Assembly: GCA_017536475.1 (NCBI GenBank)
Contig: JAFXHH010000004.1
Coordinates: 1 to 64,000 of the forward strand
Length of the DNA: 64,000 nucleotides
Origin: Clostridia bacterium
Lineage (GTDB): Bacteria > Bacillota > Clostridia > Oscillospirales > CAG-272
Direction: 5' to 3'
Part shown: positions 26,509 through 36,527 of the stretch, piece by piece
Layout of the letters: every line of letters begins with the position of its first letter
Position numbering within the stretch: position 1 is the stretch's first letter
The notes under the pieces: generated by a model
Databases searched by the model: none
What the model saw: the letters and a program-made list of their open reading frames with translations, nothing else
Told to the model about the DNA's origin: nothing
Made by a program: the position numbers and the translations under genes

Positions 26509-27987
26509 ATGCTTCAGACGTTAAAAAATGCTTGGAAGACCCAGGAGCTCAGAACAAAGCTTCTCTTCACATTGCTTATCGTTATCCTTTACCGTCTGGG
26601 CTCTTGCATTCCCGTACCGTTCGTTGATTCCGCTCAGATGGCGGGTGTCATCAACTCGAGCTTCAACTACGCAGTTCAGCTCGTAGCAGGTGATGCGTTC
26701 AGCACGGCTACCTTGTTTGCCCTTTCGGTTTCCCCCTATATCACTGCGTCGATTATTATCCAGCTTCTTACCGTTGCTATTCCTGCTCTCGAGCGTCTCG
26801 CTAAAGAGGGTGAGGAGGGTAAGAAGAAGATCAACGCGATCACGAGAATCGTTACTATGGTTCTTTCCGTTATAACCGCATTCGGTTATACGACTCTTCT
26901 TGTATCCAATAACGTAGTTAAGTACATGCAGAACTACACCTACTCTTCTTCGAAGGGTTGGACTTACTCGGCGCTTGCCGGTAAGGAGCTTGCAGGCAAG
27001 GCTGTTGATATGAAGTTCTTCGGTGTTACAGGCTCCGATCTCTTCTACTTCATCGTAATCATTGCTTGCTACTGTGCAGGTGCGGCTCTCGTTATGTGGT
27101 TGGCTGAAAAGATCAATGATCACGGTATCGGTAACGGTATCTCGATCATCCTTTTCGCTAACATCGTTGCAAGAATTCCTAACACGATCCTGAACCTTTA
27201 CGGCATGATCGCTTCTGCTAAGGGCGTTACCAACATTATCATTTCTATCGTTTGGTCGGTTCTTATCGTTGCGCTTCTGCTCGGTCTTTCGTATCTGGTC
27301 GTTTGGTTTACCGATTCCGAGAGAAGAATCCCCGTTCAGTATGCAAAGAGAGTTGTTGGTCGTAAGATGTACGGCGGTCAGTCGTCCAATCTTCCTCTTA
27401 AGCTCAATATGGCAGGCGTTATGCCCGTTATCTTTGCTAACTCGATCGTTTCTATCCCCGGAACTCTTGCTACCATCTGGCCCAACGTAAATTGGATCAG
27501 CGGTCTTGCAAACAACTATTTCAACTACACAAAACCCCTTTACGTTTTGTTGTCCATTATCTTGTTGTTCGCTTTCGCTTACTTCTATATTATGATCTCC
27601 TTCAACCCTGTTGAAGTTGCTAACAATATCAGAAATAACGGCGGTGCGGTTCCCGGCATTCGTCCCGGACGCCCCACGAGCGACTATATCAAGAAGATAC
27701 TCAACCGTATCACCTTTATCGGTGCGATATTCCTTTGTATCGTTTCCGAGATCCCGAAGGTCGTTGTTGCGATATTCGAGACTATCAAGGAGGTTGCCTC
27801 CATTCAGACCGAGACAGGCGCCGTTGTCGACGCTATCGTCAATTTCTATAAGGCAGGTGCGAACTCCTTCCTTACCGTTGCGTTCGCAGGTACTTCCGTA
27901 CTCATCGTAGTCGGTGTTATCCTTGAGACTGTTCGTCAGCTCGAGGCACAGCTTACCATGCGCAACTACAAGGGATTCCTTGATTGA
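26509..27987 (+). CDS. secY: Protein translocase subunit SecY
   Basis: 492 residues, ten TM segments. It forms the protein-conducting channel with SecE and SecG. The plug region and signatures P-Y-I-T-A-S-I-I-I-Q-L and R-R-I-P-V-Q-Y-A-K-R are clear. It is about 55-60 residues longer than typical SecY, with extra sequence in the extracytoplasmic loop at about 140-165 and near 430-455 before the last TM. Its start lies 3 nt after the rplO stop. Confidence 0.96.
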   Translation: MLQTLKNAWKTQELRTKLLFTLLIVILYRLGSCIPVPFVDSAQMAGVINSSFNYAVQLVAGDAFSTATLFALSVSPYITASIIIQLLTVAIPALERLAKEGEEGKKKINAITRIVTMVLSVITAFGYTTLLVSNNVVKYMQNYTYSSSKGWTYSALAGKELAGKAVDMKFFGVTGSDLFYFIVIIACYCAGAALVMWLAEKINDHGIGNGISIILFANIVARIPNTILNLYGMIASAKGVTNIIISIVWSVLIVALLLGLSYLVVWFTDSERRIPVQYAKRVVGRKMYGGQSSNLPLKLNMAGVMPVIFANSIVSIPGTLATIWPNVNWISGLANNYFNYTKPLYVLLSIILLFAFAYFYIMISFNPVEVANNIRNNGGAVPGIRPGRPTSDYIKKILNRITFIGAIFLCIVSEIPKVVVAIFETIKEVASIQTETGAVVDAIVNFYKAGANSFLTVAFAGTSVLIVVGVILETVRQLEAQLTMRNYKGFLD

Positions 27988-28019
27988 TAACAATCACTTA
28001 TCTAAACGGAGATTAATCT

Positions 28020-28658
28020 ATGAAATTAATTTTATTGGGTGCTCCCGGTGCGGGCAAAGGTACACAGTCCGCAAAGATTTCCGAAAAGTATAACATTCCC
28101 GCTATTGCGACCGGAGATATTCTTCGCGGCGCGATCAAGGAGGGAACCGAGCTTGGCATGACTGCCAAGAGTTATATGGATGCAGGAAAGCTTGTTCCCG
28201 ACGAGATAGTCGTTGGTATCATTAAGGATTATCTTTCGACTGAAGCTTGTAAAAACGGCTTCATTCTTGACGGTTTCCCCCGTTCCATTCCTCAGGCAGA
28301 GGCTCTTGACGCTATGGGCGTTAAGATCGACGTTGTTCTCTCCATTGAGGTTCCCGATGAGAAGATCATCGCGAGAATGAGTGGACGCAGAGTTTGTCAC
28401 TGTGGTGCTTCGTACCACGTTGACTACATTCCTCCCAAGGTGGAGGGAATCTGCGACAAGTGCGGCGCTGAGCTTTATATCAGAGCTGACGACTGCGCTG
28501 AAACCGTTGCTAACAGACTCAAAACCTTCCACGCGCAGACCGAGCCTCTTAAGACTTTCTACGAGGCTAAGGGTATTCTGGCAACAGTTGAGGGTCAGGA
28601 GGAGGTCGCTGATACGACCGCCCTCGTCTTCGCTGCTCTTGACAGAGTAAACGCGTAA
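28020..28658 (+). CDS. adk: Adenylate kinase with zinc-type lid
   Basis: 212 residues. It interconverts ATP, AMP and ADP. P-loop G-A-P-G-A-G-K-G-T (7-15), the AMP-binding T-G-D-I-L-R and D-G-F-P-R motifs, and a lid with C-H-C and C-D-K-C that should bind structural zinc as in Gram-positive enzymes. Located between secY and map as is usual in Firmicutes. Confidence 0.97.
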   Translation: MKLILLGAPGAGKGTQSAKISEKYNIPAIATGDILRGAIKEGTELGMTAKSYMDAGKLVPDEIVVGIIKDYLSTEACKNGFILDGFPRSIPQAEALDAMGVKIDVVLSIEVPDEKIIARMSGRRVCHCGASYHVDYIPPKVEGICDKCGAELYIRADDCAETVANRLKTFHAQTEPLKTFYEAKGILATVEGQEEVADTTALVFAALDRVNA

Positions 28659-28677
28659 GAAAAACCGAGGTTCACGG

Positions 28678-29439
28678 ATGATACAGTTAAAAAATCCGCT
28701 TCAGATCAAAGAAATGAGAGAAGCCGGAAGAATTACGGGCGAGGCGCTCCTTGTGGCTCGCGAGCACATCCGCGAGGGCATTAGCACCTACGAGCTTGAC
28801 TCGATCATAAGAAATTATATCGAAAAGCAGGGTGCTAAGCCTTCCTTCCTCGGATATCACGGCTTCCCCGGAAGCGCTTGTATAAGCATAAACGACGAGG
28901 TCATTCACGGTATTCCTTCAAAGAAGACCATTCTTCGCGAGGGCGACATTGTGAAGGTCGACGTTGGTGCGTTCTACAAGGGTTATCACGGAGATGCCGC
29001 CAGAACGATTCCAGTCGGCAAGGTCAGTGCCGAAGCAGAAAAGCTTATCAAGGTCACGAGAGACAGCTTTTTTGCGGGCATAGAGAAGTTGCAGGTCGGA
29101 AACAGACTCGGTGATGTCGGTCACGCGATCGACGCTTTGGTAGTCGCTAACGGTTTTTCTACCGTTAAGAGATATATCGGTCACGGAGTCGGACGTGAGC
29201 TTCACGAATCTCCCGACGTTCCCAACTACGGAACAGAGGGCAGAGGGACAAGACTTTGCGCGGGTATGACTCTGGCGATCGAGCCCATGGTTAACGTGGG
29301 TGTCGAGGGAGTCAGGGAAATGAGCGACGGTTGGACGGTCAAGACCGCCGACGGTAAGCTCTCTGCCCATTACGAAAATACGGTGGCTCTTACGAGCGAC
29401 GGCGTGATCGTAATGACACAGATAGAATCGGATTTTTGA
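28678..29439 (+). CDS. map: Methionine aminopeptidase, type I
   Basis: 253 residues. It removes the initiator methionine. The metal ligands are visible in V-D-V-G-A (Asp), D-A-A-R-T (Asp), G-H-G-V-G (His), E-P (Glu in A-I-E-P-M) and H-Y-E-N-T (Glu). No N-terminal zinc-finger extension. Twenty nt after adk. Confidence 0.96.
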   Translation: MIQLKNPLQIKEMREAGRITGEALLVAREHIREGISTYELDSIIRNYIEKQGAKPSFLGYHGFPGSACISINDEVIHGIPSKKTILREGDIVKVDVGAFYKGYHGDAARTIPVGKVSAEAEKLIKVTRDSFFAGIEKLQVGNRLGDVGHAIDALVVANGFSTVKRYIGHGVGRELHESPDVPNYGTEGRGTRLCAGMTLAIEPMVNVGVEGVREMSDGWTVKTADGKLSAHYENTVALTSDGVIVMTQIESDF

Positions 29440-29484
29440 GTTTAAGATTCCAGTCAAATATTAGAATCAGTTAGGAGAAGGAAT

Positions 29485-29703
29485 ATGTCGAAGGACGACG
29501 TTATTGAATTTGAAGGCACGGTGATCGAGGCTCTGCCCAACACCAACTTCAAGGTCCAGCTCCCCAATGGGCACATCGTTACTGCTCATCTCTCGGGTAA
29601 GCTGAGACAAAACTATATCAGAATTTTGGTCGGCGATCACGTAACCGTTGAAGTTTCGGTTTACGACCTTACTAAAGGCCGAATCACGTGGCGCTCCAAA
29701 TAA
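29485..29703 (+). CDS. infA: Translation initiation factor IF-1
   Basis: 72 residues, OB fold, universal length. [12 protein letters not shown] at the start and G-R-I-T-W-R near the end. It blocks the 30S A site during initiation. GGAG precedes the ATG. Confidence 0.97.
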   Translation: MSKDDVIEFEGTVIEALPNTNFKVQLPNGHIVTAHLSGKLRQNYIRILVGDHVTVEVSVYDLTKGRITWRSK

Positions 29704-29757
29704 TTTATAAAAAAAGATTTTACTAAAAATACTCTAAAGAAAGGTTGGTTTACAAAA

Positions 29758-29871
29758 ATGAAGGTTAAACCGTCCGTTAAGAAGATCTGCGAGAAATGCA
29801 AGATCATTAAGAGAAAAGGTAAAGTCATGGTTATCTGCGAAAACCCCAAGCACAAGCAGAAGCAGGGTTGA
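29758..29871 (+). CDS. rpmJ: 50S ribosomal protein L36
   Basis: 37 residues, read directly. Cys11, Cys14, Cys27 and His32 are the zinc ligands of the zinc-containing form. It lies between infA and rpsM as in other Firmicutes. AAAGG lies about 15 nt upstream, a long spacing. Confidence 0.95.
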   Translation: MKVKPSVKKICEKCKIIKRKGKVMVICENPKHKQKQG

Positions 29872-29924
29872 TCGAGATACATTGACTTTGATCCAACTCA
29901 ATCTAAACAGAGAGGTAATACAGA

Positions 29925-30293
29925 ATGGCACGTATAGCAGGTGTTGATATTCCTAATAACAAGCGCGTTGAGATCGCTCTTACCTACATTTACGGTATCG
30001 GTCGCAAGAGTGCTAACGATATCCTTGCAAAGACCGGTATCAATCCCGATACCAGAGCTAAGGATCTGACCGAGGAAGAAGTAGCTAAGCTTCGTGATGA
30101 GATCGAAAACTCTTACACTGTTGAAGGTGACCTCCGCAGAGAAGTTGCTCTTAACATCAAGAGAATGGTAGAGGTTAACTGCTACCGCGGTATCAGACAC
30201 AGAAAGGGTCTCCCCGTTAGAGGTCAGAGAACCAAGACCAACGCGAGAACAAGAAAAGGTCCCGCAAAGACCATCGCAAACAAGAAGAAATAA
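29925..30293 (+). CDS. rpsM: 30S ribosomal protein S13
   Basis: 122 residues. S13 bridges the 30S head to L5. [19 protein letters not shown] and the basic tail [13 protein letters not shown] are typical. Opens the alpha-operon part. Confidence 0.97.
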   Translation: MARIAGVDIPNNKRVEIALTYIYGIGRKSANDILAKTGINPDTRAKDLTEEEVAKLRDEIENSYTVEGDLRREVALNIKRMVEVNCYRGIRHRKGLPVRGQRTKTNARTRKGPAKTIANKKK

Positions 30294-30308
30294 AGGAGTG
30301 GCATAAAA

Positions 30309-30704
30309 ATGGCAAAGGTAACTAAAAAAGTCGTTAAAAAACGCCGCGAAAAAAAGAATATTGAAAAGGGCGCTGTTCACATTCAGGCTACTTTCAATAA
30401 CACGATCGTAACTATTACTGACGTTTACGGAAATGCAATTTCGTGGGCTTCTGCCGGCGAGCTTGGATTCAAGGGCTCCAGAAAGAGCACTCCCTTCGCT
30501 GCTCAGTCCGCTTCCGAAACTGCTGCTAAGGCTGCTGTTGAGCACGGCCTTAAGTCTGTTGAAGTTTACGTTAAGGGCCCCGGTTCGGGACGTGAATCCG
30601 CGATCCGTGCTCTCGAGACCGCTGGTCTTCAGATCACACTCATCAAGGACGTTACTCCCATCCCCCACAACGGATGCAGACCGCCTAAGCGCAGACGCGT
30701 ATAA
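30309..30704 (+). CDS. rpsK: 30S ribosomal protein S11
   Basis: 131 residues. S11 forms part of the platform at the E site. [20 protein letters not shown] and the C-terminal [11 protein letters not shown] are diagnostic. Confidence 0.97.
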   Translation: MAKVTKKVVKKRREKKNIEKGAVHIQATFNNTIVTITDVYGNAISWASAGELGFKGSRKSTPFAAQSASETAAKAAVEHGLKSVEVYVKGPGSGRESAIRALETAGLQITLIKDVTPIPHNGCRPPKRRRV

Positions 30705-30724
30705 TTTTACAGGAGGTATTAGTC

Positions 30725-31351
30725 ATGGCAAGATATACAGGTCCCGCATGTAAGCTCTGCCGCAGAGAAGGCAAAAAGCTTTATCTCAAGGGTGAGAGAT
30801 GCACTAGCGGTAAGTGCGCACTCGAGCGCAGAAACACAGCTCCCGGCCAGCACGGTGCAGCTAAGAAGAAGATGGGTGAATACGGTATCCAGCTTCGTGA
30901 AAAGCAGGCTACAAGAAGATACTACGGTGTTCTTGAAAAGCAGTTCAAGAACTACTACGAGGAAGCAGATCGCAAAGAGGGTATGACCGGTGAGAACCTT
31001 CTCATCCTCCTTGAGAGACGTCTCGACAACACCGTATACAGAATGGGTCTTGCTGAGTCCCACAAGGAAGCTCGTCAGCTCGTTCTCCACGCTCACTTCA
31101 CACTCAACGGCAAGAAGGTCAACATTCCTTCTATCCTTGTAAAGCCCGGCGACGTTATTTCCGTTAAGGAAGCAAGCCGCGACTCTGCAAAGTTCAAGGC
31201 TCTTGCTGAAGCTCTTGAGAGCAAGACTGCTCCTAAGTGGCTTGACGTTGACAAGACCAATCTTACGGCTAAGGTCGTTTCCTTCCCCGCAAGAGACGAT
31301 ATCGACTACGATTTCAACGAGCAGCTTATCGTCGAGCTCTACTCCAAGTAA
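30725..31351 (+). CDS. rpsD: 30S ribosomal protein S4
   Basis: 208 residues. S4 nucleates 30S assembly. The N-terminus has four cysteines (C10 and C13 region, then C-T-S-G-K-C) consistent with a zinc site; the S4 RNA-binding domain ([10 protein letters not shown]) follows. S4 represses its operon in several bacteria. A stem ATACCGCA/TGCGGTAT straddles the stop (31351-31380). Confidence 0.97.
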   Translation: MARYTGPACKLCRREGKKLYLKGERCTSGKCALERRNTAPGQHGAAKKKMGEYGIQLREKQATRRYYGVLEKQFKNYYEEADRKEGMTGENLLILLERRLDNTVYRMGLAESHKEARQLVLHAHFTLNGKKVNIPSILVKPGDVISVKEASRDSAKFKALAEALESKTAPKWLDVDKTNLTAKVVSFPARDDIDYDFNEQLIVELYSK

Positions 31352-31454
31352 TACCGCATAAAATCGGAATCGTGCGGTATTGCTTGCCGCGAGTGTCCGT
31401 TTTCCCAAAGCAACAAGCATGCTTTATTAAAATTTTATAGGAGGTTTATTTGGA

Positions 31455-32429
31455 ATGATTGAGATAGAGAAGCCCAATATTACTACCGCTGAAATGAGCG
31501 AAGACGGTTCGTTTGGAACCTTCGTCGTTGAGCCCCTTGAAAGAGGCTTTGGCACGACCCTCGGAAACTCTCTTCGCAGAGTTCTCCTCAGCTCGCTGCC
31601 CGGAGTTGCGGTAACAAATATTAAGATCGACGGAGTTCTTCACGAGTTTTCCACTATTCCCGGAGTTACTGAGGACGTTACAGAGATCGTTCTGAACGTT
31701 AAGGGTATCACCGCTAAGCTTCATTGCACAGGTCCTAAGACCGTTTTCATCGACGTCGTCGGTGAGCATGACGTTACTGCAGGCGATATCATGCAGGACT
31801 CGGATATTGAGATCCTCAACCCCGAACACCATATCGCTACCGTTGCCGAGAACGAGAGATTCTATATGGAGCTTACGTTCAACTGCGACAGAGGTTACGT
31901 TTCTCAGGAGCGCAACAAGCAGATCTACAACGATATGATGGGCGTGAATTCCGCTATGCCGATCAACACCATCTACACAGACTCGATCTACACGCCTGTG
32001 TACAAGGTAAATTACACTGTTGAAAGCACCCGTTCCGGTAGCAACACCGACCTTGACAAGCTCACGCTTGAGGTACTTACCGACGGTACTATTTCAGCTA
32101 AAGAAGCGGTTTCCCTCGGAGCCAAGATTCTCAATGAGCATCTCAACTTGTTTGTAGATCTTTCGGATGATGCAAAGAAGACAGAGATTATGGTTGAGAG
32201 AGAAGAGACCATCAAGGAGAAAGTCCTTGAGATGACCATTGAGGAACTTGACATGTCTGTTCGTTCCTTCAACTGTTTGAAGAGAGCAGGCATTGATACA
32301 GTCGAAGATCTTACAAATCGCACCGAAGAGGATATGATCAAGGTTAGAAACCTTGGTAAGAAGTCGCTTGACGAAGTTATTCAGAAGCTCCACTCGCTTG
32401 GTCTTGACCTTAAGCGCGAAGAGGAGTAA
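31455..32429 (+). CDS. rpoA: DNA-directed RNA polymerase subunit alpha
   Basis: 324 residues. The N-terminal domain (about 1-230) dimerises and starts polymerase assembly ([16 protein letters not shown]). The C-terminal domain (about 250-320) contacts UP elements and activators (N-C-L-K-R-A-G-I and L-G-K-K-S-L-D-E). AGGAGG lies 10 nt upstream. Confidence 0.97.
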   Translation: MIEIEKPNITTAEMSEDGSFGTFVVEPLERGFGTTLGNSLRRVLLSSLPGVAVTNIKIDGVLHEFSTIPGVTEDVTEIVLNVKGITAKLHCTGPKTVFIDVVGEHDVTAGDIMQDSDIEILNPEHHIATVAENERFYMELTFNCDRGYVSQERNKQIYNDMMGVNSAMPINTIYTDSIYTPVYKVNYTVESTRSGSNTDLDKLTLEVLTDGTISAKEAVSLGAKILNEHLNLFVDLSDDAKKTEIMVEREETIKEKVLEMTIEELDMSVRSFNCLKRAGIDTVEDLTNRTEEDMIKVRNLGKKSLDEVIQKLHSLGLDLKREEE

Positions 32430-32467
32430 GAAATTTAGATTAATTAAGCAGAAGGAGGGAATTAGAA

Positions 32468-32830
32468 ATGCCCGGAACCAGAAAACTTGGCAGACCTACC
32501 GCGCACAGAAAAGCTATGCTTCGCGGAATGGTTACCCTGCTGCTTGAGAACGGACAGGTTGAGACCACTCTCACCAGAGCTAAAGAAGTTCGTTCCATCG
32601 CAGAAAAAATGATTACACTTGGCAAGAAGAACACGCTTGCAAGCCGCAGAGCTGCTCTTGCATACATCACTAAGGAAGACGTTGTAACTAAGTTGTTCAG
32701 CGAGATCGCTCCTAAGTATGCAGAAAGACAGGGCGGTTATACTCAGATATTCAAGATCGGCGCTCGCCGCGGCGATGCTGCTGAAATGGCTATCGTTCGT
32801 CTTATCGACGAGGAAGCTAAGGCAGAGTAA
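32468..32830 (+). CDS. rplQ: 50S ribosomal protein L17
   Basis: 120 residues. Last gene of the cluster. [15 protein letters not shown] and the motif T-L-T-R-A-K-E are typical. The ecfA cobalt/vitamin transporter genes that often follow in Firmicutes are not here. Confidence 0.96.
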   Translation: MPGTRKLGRPTAHRKAMLRGMVTLLLENGQVETTLTRAKEVRSIAEKMITLGKKNTLASRRAALAYITKEDVVTKLFSEIAPKYAERQGGYTQIFKIGARRGDAAEMAIVRLIDEEAKAE

Positions 32831-32845
32831 TCTGAATATATGTTT

Positions 32846-32892
32846 GGGGAGAGTTATCTTTGATGAGAAGCTCTCCCCTTGTTCAAATTTTT
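32846..32892 (+). terminator. Terminator of the ribosomal cluster
   Basis: GGGGAGAG (32846-32853) pairs with CTCTCCCC (32871-32878), followed by a T-rich tract with TTTTT at 32888-32892. Confidence 0.55.
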
Positions 32893-32920
32893 ATAGGTTT
32901 TGATACGAAGGGAGGATAGG

Positions 32921-33355
32921 ATGATGGAAGACAGCAGAAAAAAGCTGATACGGCAATTTTTTCTGATGAACGCAGGTGCAGTGGTGGTCGCCGCAGTCTT
33001 TGTGCTGGTCGCTTTTTTGAATTTACCGATATTTGATTGCGTTTGTTATAGATTTTTTCATCTTTACTGTCCCTTGTGCGGCGGAACGAGGGCGATCTTT
33101 GCTCTGCTTGAGCTTGACGTCCTTGGTGCGCTGAGATACAACTCCTTTATTTTTTACCTTGCGTTTGCGGCTATTGCTTACGACGTTAAGGTGGGTGTCG
33201 GGGTCTACCACGGCAGAGACGACGCTTTCGCTGTGCCGAAGTGGCTGATCTGGGTCACTGCGGTGCTGTTCGCGCTGTTCTTCGTCGGTCGAAACCTTAT
33301 GATGATCGCGTGGGGAATTGACCCAATAGGCGATCTAGTTGGATATTGGAGATAG
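32921..33355 (+). CDS. DUF2752 membrane protein
   Basis: 144 residues. The DUF2752 signature C-P-L-C-G-G-T-R-A lies in the first half, followed by L-D-V-L-G-A-L-R-Y-N. Hydrophobic segments are near 15-37, 75-95 and 105-125. The family is of unknown function; the paired cysteines may bind metal or be redox-active (inference). GGAGG lies 5 nt before ATG 32921; ATG 32924 is an alternative. Confidence 0.8.
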   Translation: MMEDSRKKLIRQFFLMNAGAVVVAAVFVLVAFLNLPIFDCVCYRFFHLYCPLCGGTRAIFALLELDVLGALRYNSFIFYLAFAAIAYDVKVGVGVYHGRDDAFAVPKWLIWVTAVLFALFFVGRNLMMIAWGIDPIGDLVGYWR

Positions 33356-33365
33356 CTGTCTGAAT

Positions 33366-33406
33366 GGCTTGTCCGTGGGCTTTTGCTCGTTGGACGAGCC
33401 TTTTTT
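33366..33406 (+). terminator. Terminator after the DUF2752 gene
   Basis: GGCTTGTCC (33366-33374) pairs with GGACGAGCC (33392-33400, one G-U), followed by TTTTTT. Confidence 0.8.
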
Positions 33407-33479
33407 ATTTTTGTGCAAATTGTTTACGTAGCGTTTTGTTTTGGACAAAAATTTTTCTGTGTACGCTTCGGAAAAATAG

Positions 33480-33508
33480 TTGACAAAGGCTCAAAAAAGT
33501 GTTATTCT
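33480..33508 (+). promoter_or_regulatory. Promoter of the PHP-domain gene
   Basis: TTGACA (33480-33485), 17-nt spacer and TATTCT (33503-33508). Confidence 0.6.
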
Positions 33509-33563
33509 ATAAAAGTAAGCAGCGTGTGATCTTGAAATATCGATTCGCCAAGGAGACGGTTTT

Positions 33564-34919
33564 ATGAAACAGGAATTTTATGATTACGACATATATCCCA
33601 AGGTGTTTTTAGGAGACCGTGAGACCACCGTTACTATACAGCCCTTGGGTGTCAATTCTGCGTTCTCTGTGGAGAAAACATATACTGTTGAGGCACACAA
33701 GGTTGATCAGTCTCATGTTGCCAGATATCCTGAGCGCAGTGGAAGAACGACGCTGTACTGTACGCCCGATGCAGATGGTTGCCTTCGCGTAACCTCTTGT
33801 TTTGAAGGCGAGGGCGAGTATAACATAACTGTTCTTGATGGGGAACGCTTTGTTGTTTCCTTGTCGGTCTATTGTCTGCACGAGGATATGGCGGGGCGAA
33901 TACCCTTGAGGGGCGACTTGCACCTGCATACCTGCCGATCCGACGGACACGACGATCCCGTTAACGTAGTTGCCAATTATCGCGGATACGGATATGATTT
34001 TGCCGTTATATCGGATCATAGTCGATATTATCCGTCATTGGAGGCGATCCGCCGTTACGGAGATATCAGCGACGTTGCGATAATCCCCGGTGAAGAGGTG
34101 CATATGCCCTTTAATGACGTGCACTACGTTAATTTCGGCGGCAAATACAGTATCAATGCGCTGGTGTCGGGCAATCTTAATGAAGAGAAGGCTGGGGACG
34201 ATCTTGCGTGGCGTAGCTTGGACGGAAACGCGCCCGATCCCGTATCGCAAGAGGAGTTCAAGGCTATTATTGAGGAGCGCGCCAAGAGTGTTCCGCTTGA
34301 GCACGAAAGCGAGCGACTCAGTTACGCGGTTCTTGAGTGGATATACGAGCATATGCAGAAAAACGGCGGGTTGGGGATCTTTCCGCATCCGTATTGGCTA
34401 TGTCCACTTATGCAGCTTCCCGAGGAATATACGAAATTTATATACAAAAACAAGCCGTTTGACGCTTTCGAGGTGTTGGGCGGAGAGAATTATTTTGCTC
34501 ACAACGGTTTTCAGACTGCGCTTTACTACGAGATGAGGCGAGAGGGATACGATCATCCCGTCGTTGGCTCTACGGACAGTCACAATTCCGTCGCGGAGCA
34601 CAACCGCAACGCGCTTATCTGCTCGACTATCGTTTTTGCGAAAGAAAACGAGCGCGAGAGCCTGATCGATGCGATCAAGAATAAATATTCGGTTGCCGTT
34701 GACACTATCAGCGCAGAATACCGTCTTGTAGGTGATTTCCGTTGGATCCGTTACGGCTGCTTTTTGATGGAAAATTATTTCCCGATACACGACGAGGCTT
34801 GTCGCGCTGAGGGATATTATCTGCGCCGTTATTTTGCGGGTGACGACCGCGCGGCAGAAGTTCTTCGCACTATGAAGGGTCAGATCCCTGCTATGCAGAA
34901 GAAATATTTTGCGCTTTAA
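33564..34919 (+). CDS. PHP-domain phosphoesterase
   Basis: 451 residues, cytoplasmic. An N-terminal beta-rich domain (1-110) precedes a PHP metallo-hydrolase domain. Its metal ligands are visible: H120-x-H122 in D-L-H-L-H-T, Asp151-His152 in V-I-S-D-H-S, a later F-P-H-P-Y, and S-T-D-S-H-N. The C-terminal 80 residues are helical. PHP enzymes hydrolyse phosphate esters such as histidinol phosphate or nucleotides; this multi-domain form is not HisK and its substrate is unknown. It forms a single-gene unit with its own promoter. Confidence 0.75.
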   Translation: MKQEFYDYDIYPKVFLGDRETTVTIQPLGVNSAFSVEKTYTVEAHKVDQSHVARYPERSGRTTLYCTPDADGCLRVTSCFEGEGEYNITVLDGERFVVSLSVYCLHEDMAGRIPLRGDLHLHTCRSDGHDDPVNVVANYRGYGYDFAVISDHSRYYPSLEAIRRYGDISDVAIIPGEEVHMPFNDVHYVNFGGKYSINALVSGNLNEEKAGDDLAWRSLDGNAPDPVSQEEFKAIIEERAKSVPLEHESERLSYAVLEWIYEHMQKNGGLGIFPHPYWLCPLMQLPEEYTKFIYKNKPFDAFEVLGGENYFAHNGFQTALYYEMRREGYDHPVVGSTDSHNSVAEHNRNALICSTIVFAKENERESLIDAIKNKYSVAVDTISAEYRLVGDFRWIRYGCFLMENYFPIHDEACRAEGYYLRRYFAGDDRAAEVLRTMKGQIPAMQKKYFAL

Positions 34920-35009
34920 TTGATTTTTCGCAGGCTTACGGACGCTGATCCGTCGTTCGTATAAGTAAGTCGATTTTACGGATCGAATGAATGCAAAGGA
35001 GGAAAAGAA

Positions 35010-36482
35010 ATGGAAGATTTCGACAAGGACCAGAAAGAAAAGGTCGAGATTGAGGAAGAAGAATTCGAGGGTGCGGAAGAGCAACGAGAAGAAGAGATGG
35101 AAAGCCGTTTTGATGAGCTTAACGAGTTGCTTGATGCACGACAATTTTCCAAATTTGCTCACGAGTTAGGCGAAATGAACCCCGTTGACGTTGCAGATTT
35201 CTTTTCCGAGCTTGACAATAAGAGAATTCCCGCGGTATTCAAGCTTTTAGGCAAGGATATTGCCGCGGAGGTTTTCGCAGAGCTTGACAGCGATATGCAG
35301 AAGTATATCATTGAGGCGATGACCGACCGTGAGATCACTCGAATCATCGAGGAGCTGGCGCTTGACGACGCTGCCGAGACGATCAGCGAGCTGCCTGCTA
35401 ATATCGTTACCCGAATAATGAAAAACGTCACTCCCGAGACCCGAAAGGAGATAAATCGCTATCTTTCGTATCCTGAGGGCAGTGCGGGAAGCGAAATGAC
35501 AGCGGAGTTTGTCAATCTGCGCGCCGAAATGACCGTTGCACAGGCAATCGAGTATATACGTAAGACCGGTGTTGACAAGGAGACCGTCTACTATGCGTAC
35601 GTCACCGACGAGCGCAGGGTCTTGCAGGGAACTGTATCCTTTAAGGATCTGCTTTTCTCGAGGGGCGACACTCTTATCAAGGATCTGATGACCGAGGATC
35701 CGATCTACGCGGCCACCGTGGACGACCGAGAATATGCGGCGGACACGATCGCGAAGTACGGTCTGCTTGCGCTTCCTATCGTTGACAAGGAAATGAGACT
35801 TGTCGGTATCGTAACGGTAGACGACGCTATCGACGTCATTAACGAGGAAGCTACCGAGGATATCGAGATCATGGCAGGTATTACGCCTACCGACAAGCCT
35901 TACCTCAAGACCGGAGTTTTTGAGACCTGGAAAAAGCGTTTCCCGTGGTTGCTAATACTGATGATCGCGGCAGTCTTCTCAAGCATGGTCATTACGCACT
36001 ACGAGGAGGCTATCGGAACGTACGCTATACTTGCGGCGTTCTTCCCTATGCTGATGAACACGGGCGGTAACGCGGGAAGTCAGTCGTCGGTTGCGATCAT
36101 TCGTGCGCTCTCGCTTGATGAGATCTCGATGAAGAACTTTTTTAAGGTTCTCTGGAAGGAATTCAGAGTTTCGTTGCTTTGCGCGGCATGCCTTTCGATC
36201 GTTTGCTTCGCCAAAACCATGGCTATCGACTTCAAATTTCAGGCACAGGAGATACTTGCCAACGGCGCGGTTCAGAACAACATTGCCATTGCCGCGATAG
36301 TCAGCGTTACCGCGTTTTGCGCGGTGGTTATCGCGAAGGTCGTGGGAGTTATCTTCCCCATGGCTGCAAAGAAGATCGGTCTTGACCCTGCAGTTATGGC
36401 GTCGCCGTTTATTACGACTGTGGTCGACATCATCACACTTGTGGTCTATTTTGCTATTGCCTCGCTTGCGTTGGGAATATAA
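35010..36482 (+). CDS. mgtE: Magnesium transporter MgtE
   Basis: 490 residues. The N-domain of helical repeats (about 30-160, D-V-A-D-F-F-S-E-L) and two CBS domains (about 165-290) sense magnesium and gate the five-TM pore (about 310-490, with M-L-M-N-T-G-G-N-A-G-S-Q). Order and length are standard. AAAGGAGG lies 7-8 nt upstream. No magnesium riboswitch is apparent in the 90-nt gap. Confidence 0.93.
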   Translation: MEDFDKDQKEKVEIEEEEFEGAEEQREEEMESRFDELNELLDARQFSKFAHELGEMNPVDVADFFSELDNKRIPAVFKLLGKDIAAEVFAELDSDMQKYIIEAMTDREITRIIEELALDDAAETISELPANIVTRIMKNVTPETRKEINRYLSYPEGSAGSEMTAEFVNLRAEMTVAQAIEYIRKTGVDKETVYYAYVTDERRVLQGTVSFKDLLFSRGDTLIKDLMTEDPIYAATVDDREYAADTIAKYGLLALPIVDKEMRLVGIVTVDDAIDVINEEATEDIEIMAGITPTDKPYLKTGVFETWKKRFPWLLILMIAAVFSSMVITHYEEAIGTYAILAAFFPMLMNTGGNAGSQSSVAIIRALSLDEISMKNFFKVLWKEFRVSLLCAACLSIVCFAKTMAIDFKFQAQEILANGAVQNNIAIAAIVSVTAFCAVVIAKVVGVIFPMAAKKIGLDPAVMASPFITTVVDIITLVVYFAIASLALGI

Positions 36483-36490
36483 ACGAATAT

Positions 36491-36527
36491 AAAATGGGAG
36501 AAGGCATTTAATGCTTTCTCCCATTTT
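36491..36527. terminator. Bidirectional terminator between mgtE and the AGCS gene
   Basis: A 17-bp stem (36491-36507 with 36511-36527, one G-U) with a 3-nt loop. The loop TTA is the complement of the AGCS stop codon TAA, so the last codons of that gene form one arm. T-runs lie on both sides. Confidence 0.85.

Noticed and set aside
34920..35009. Magnesium riboswitch before mgtE
   Set aside because: The gap is only 90 nt, too short for the known M-box, and no matching core was recognised.
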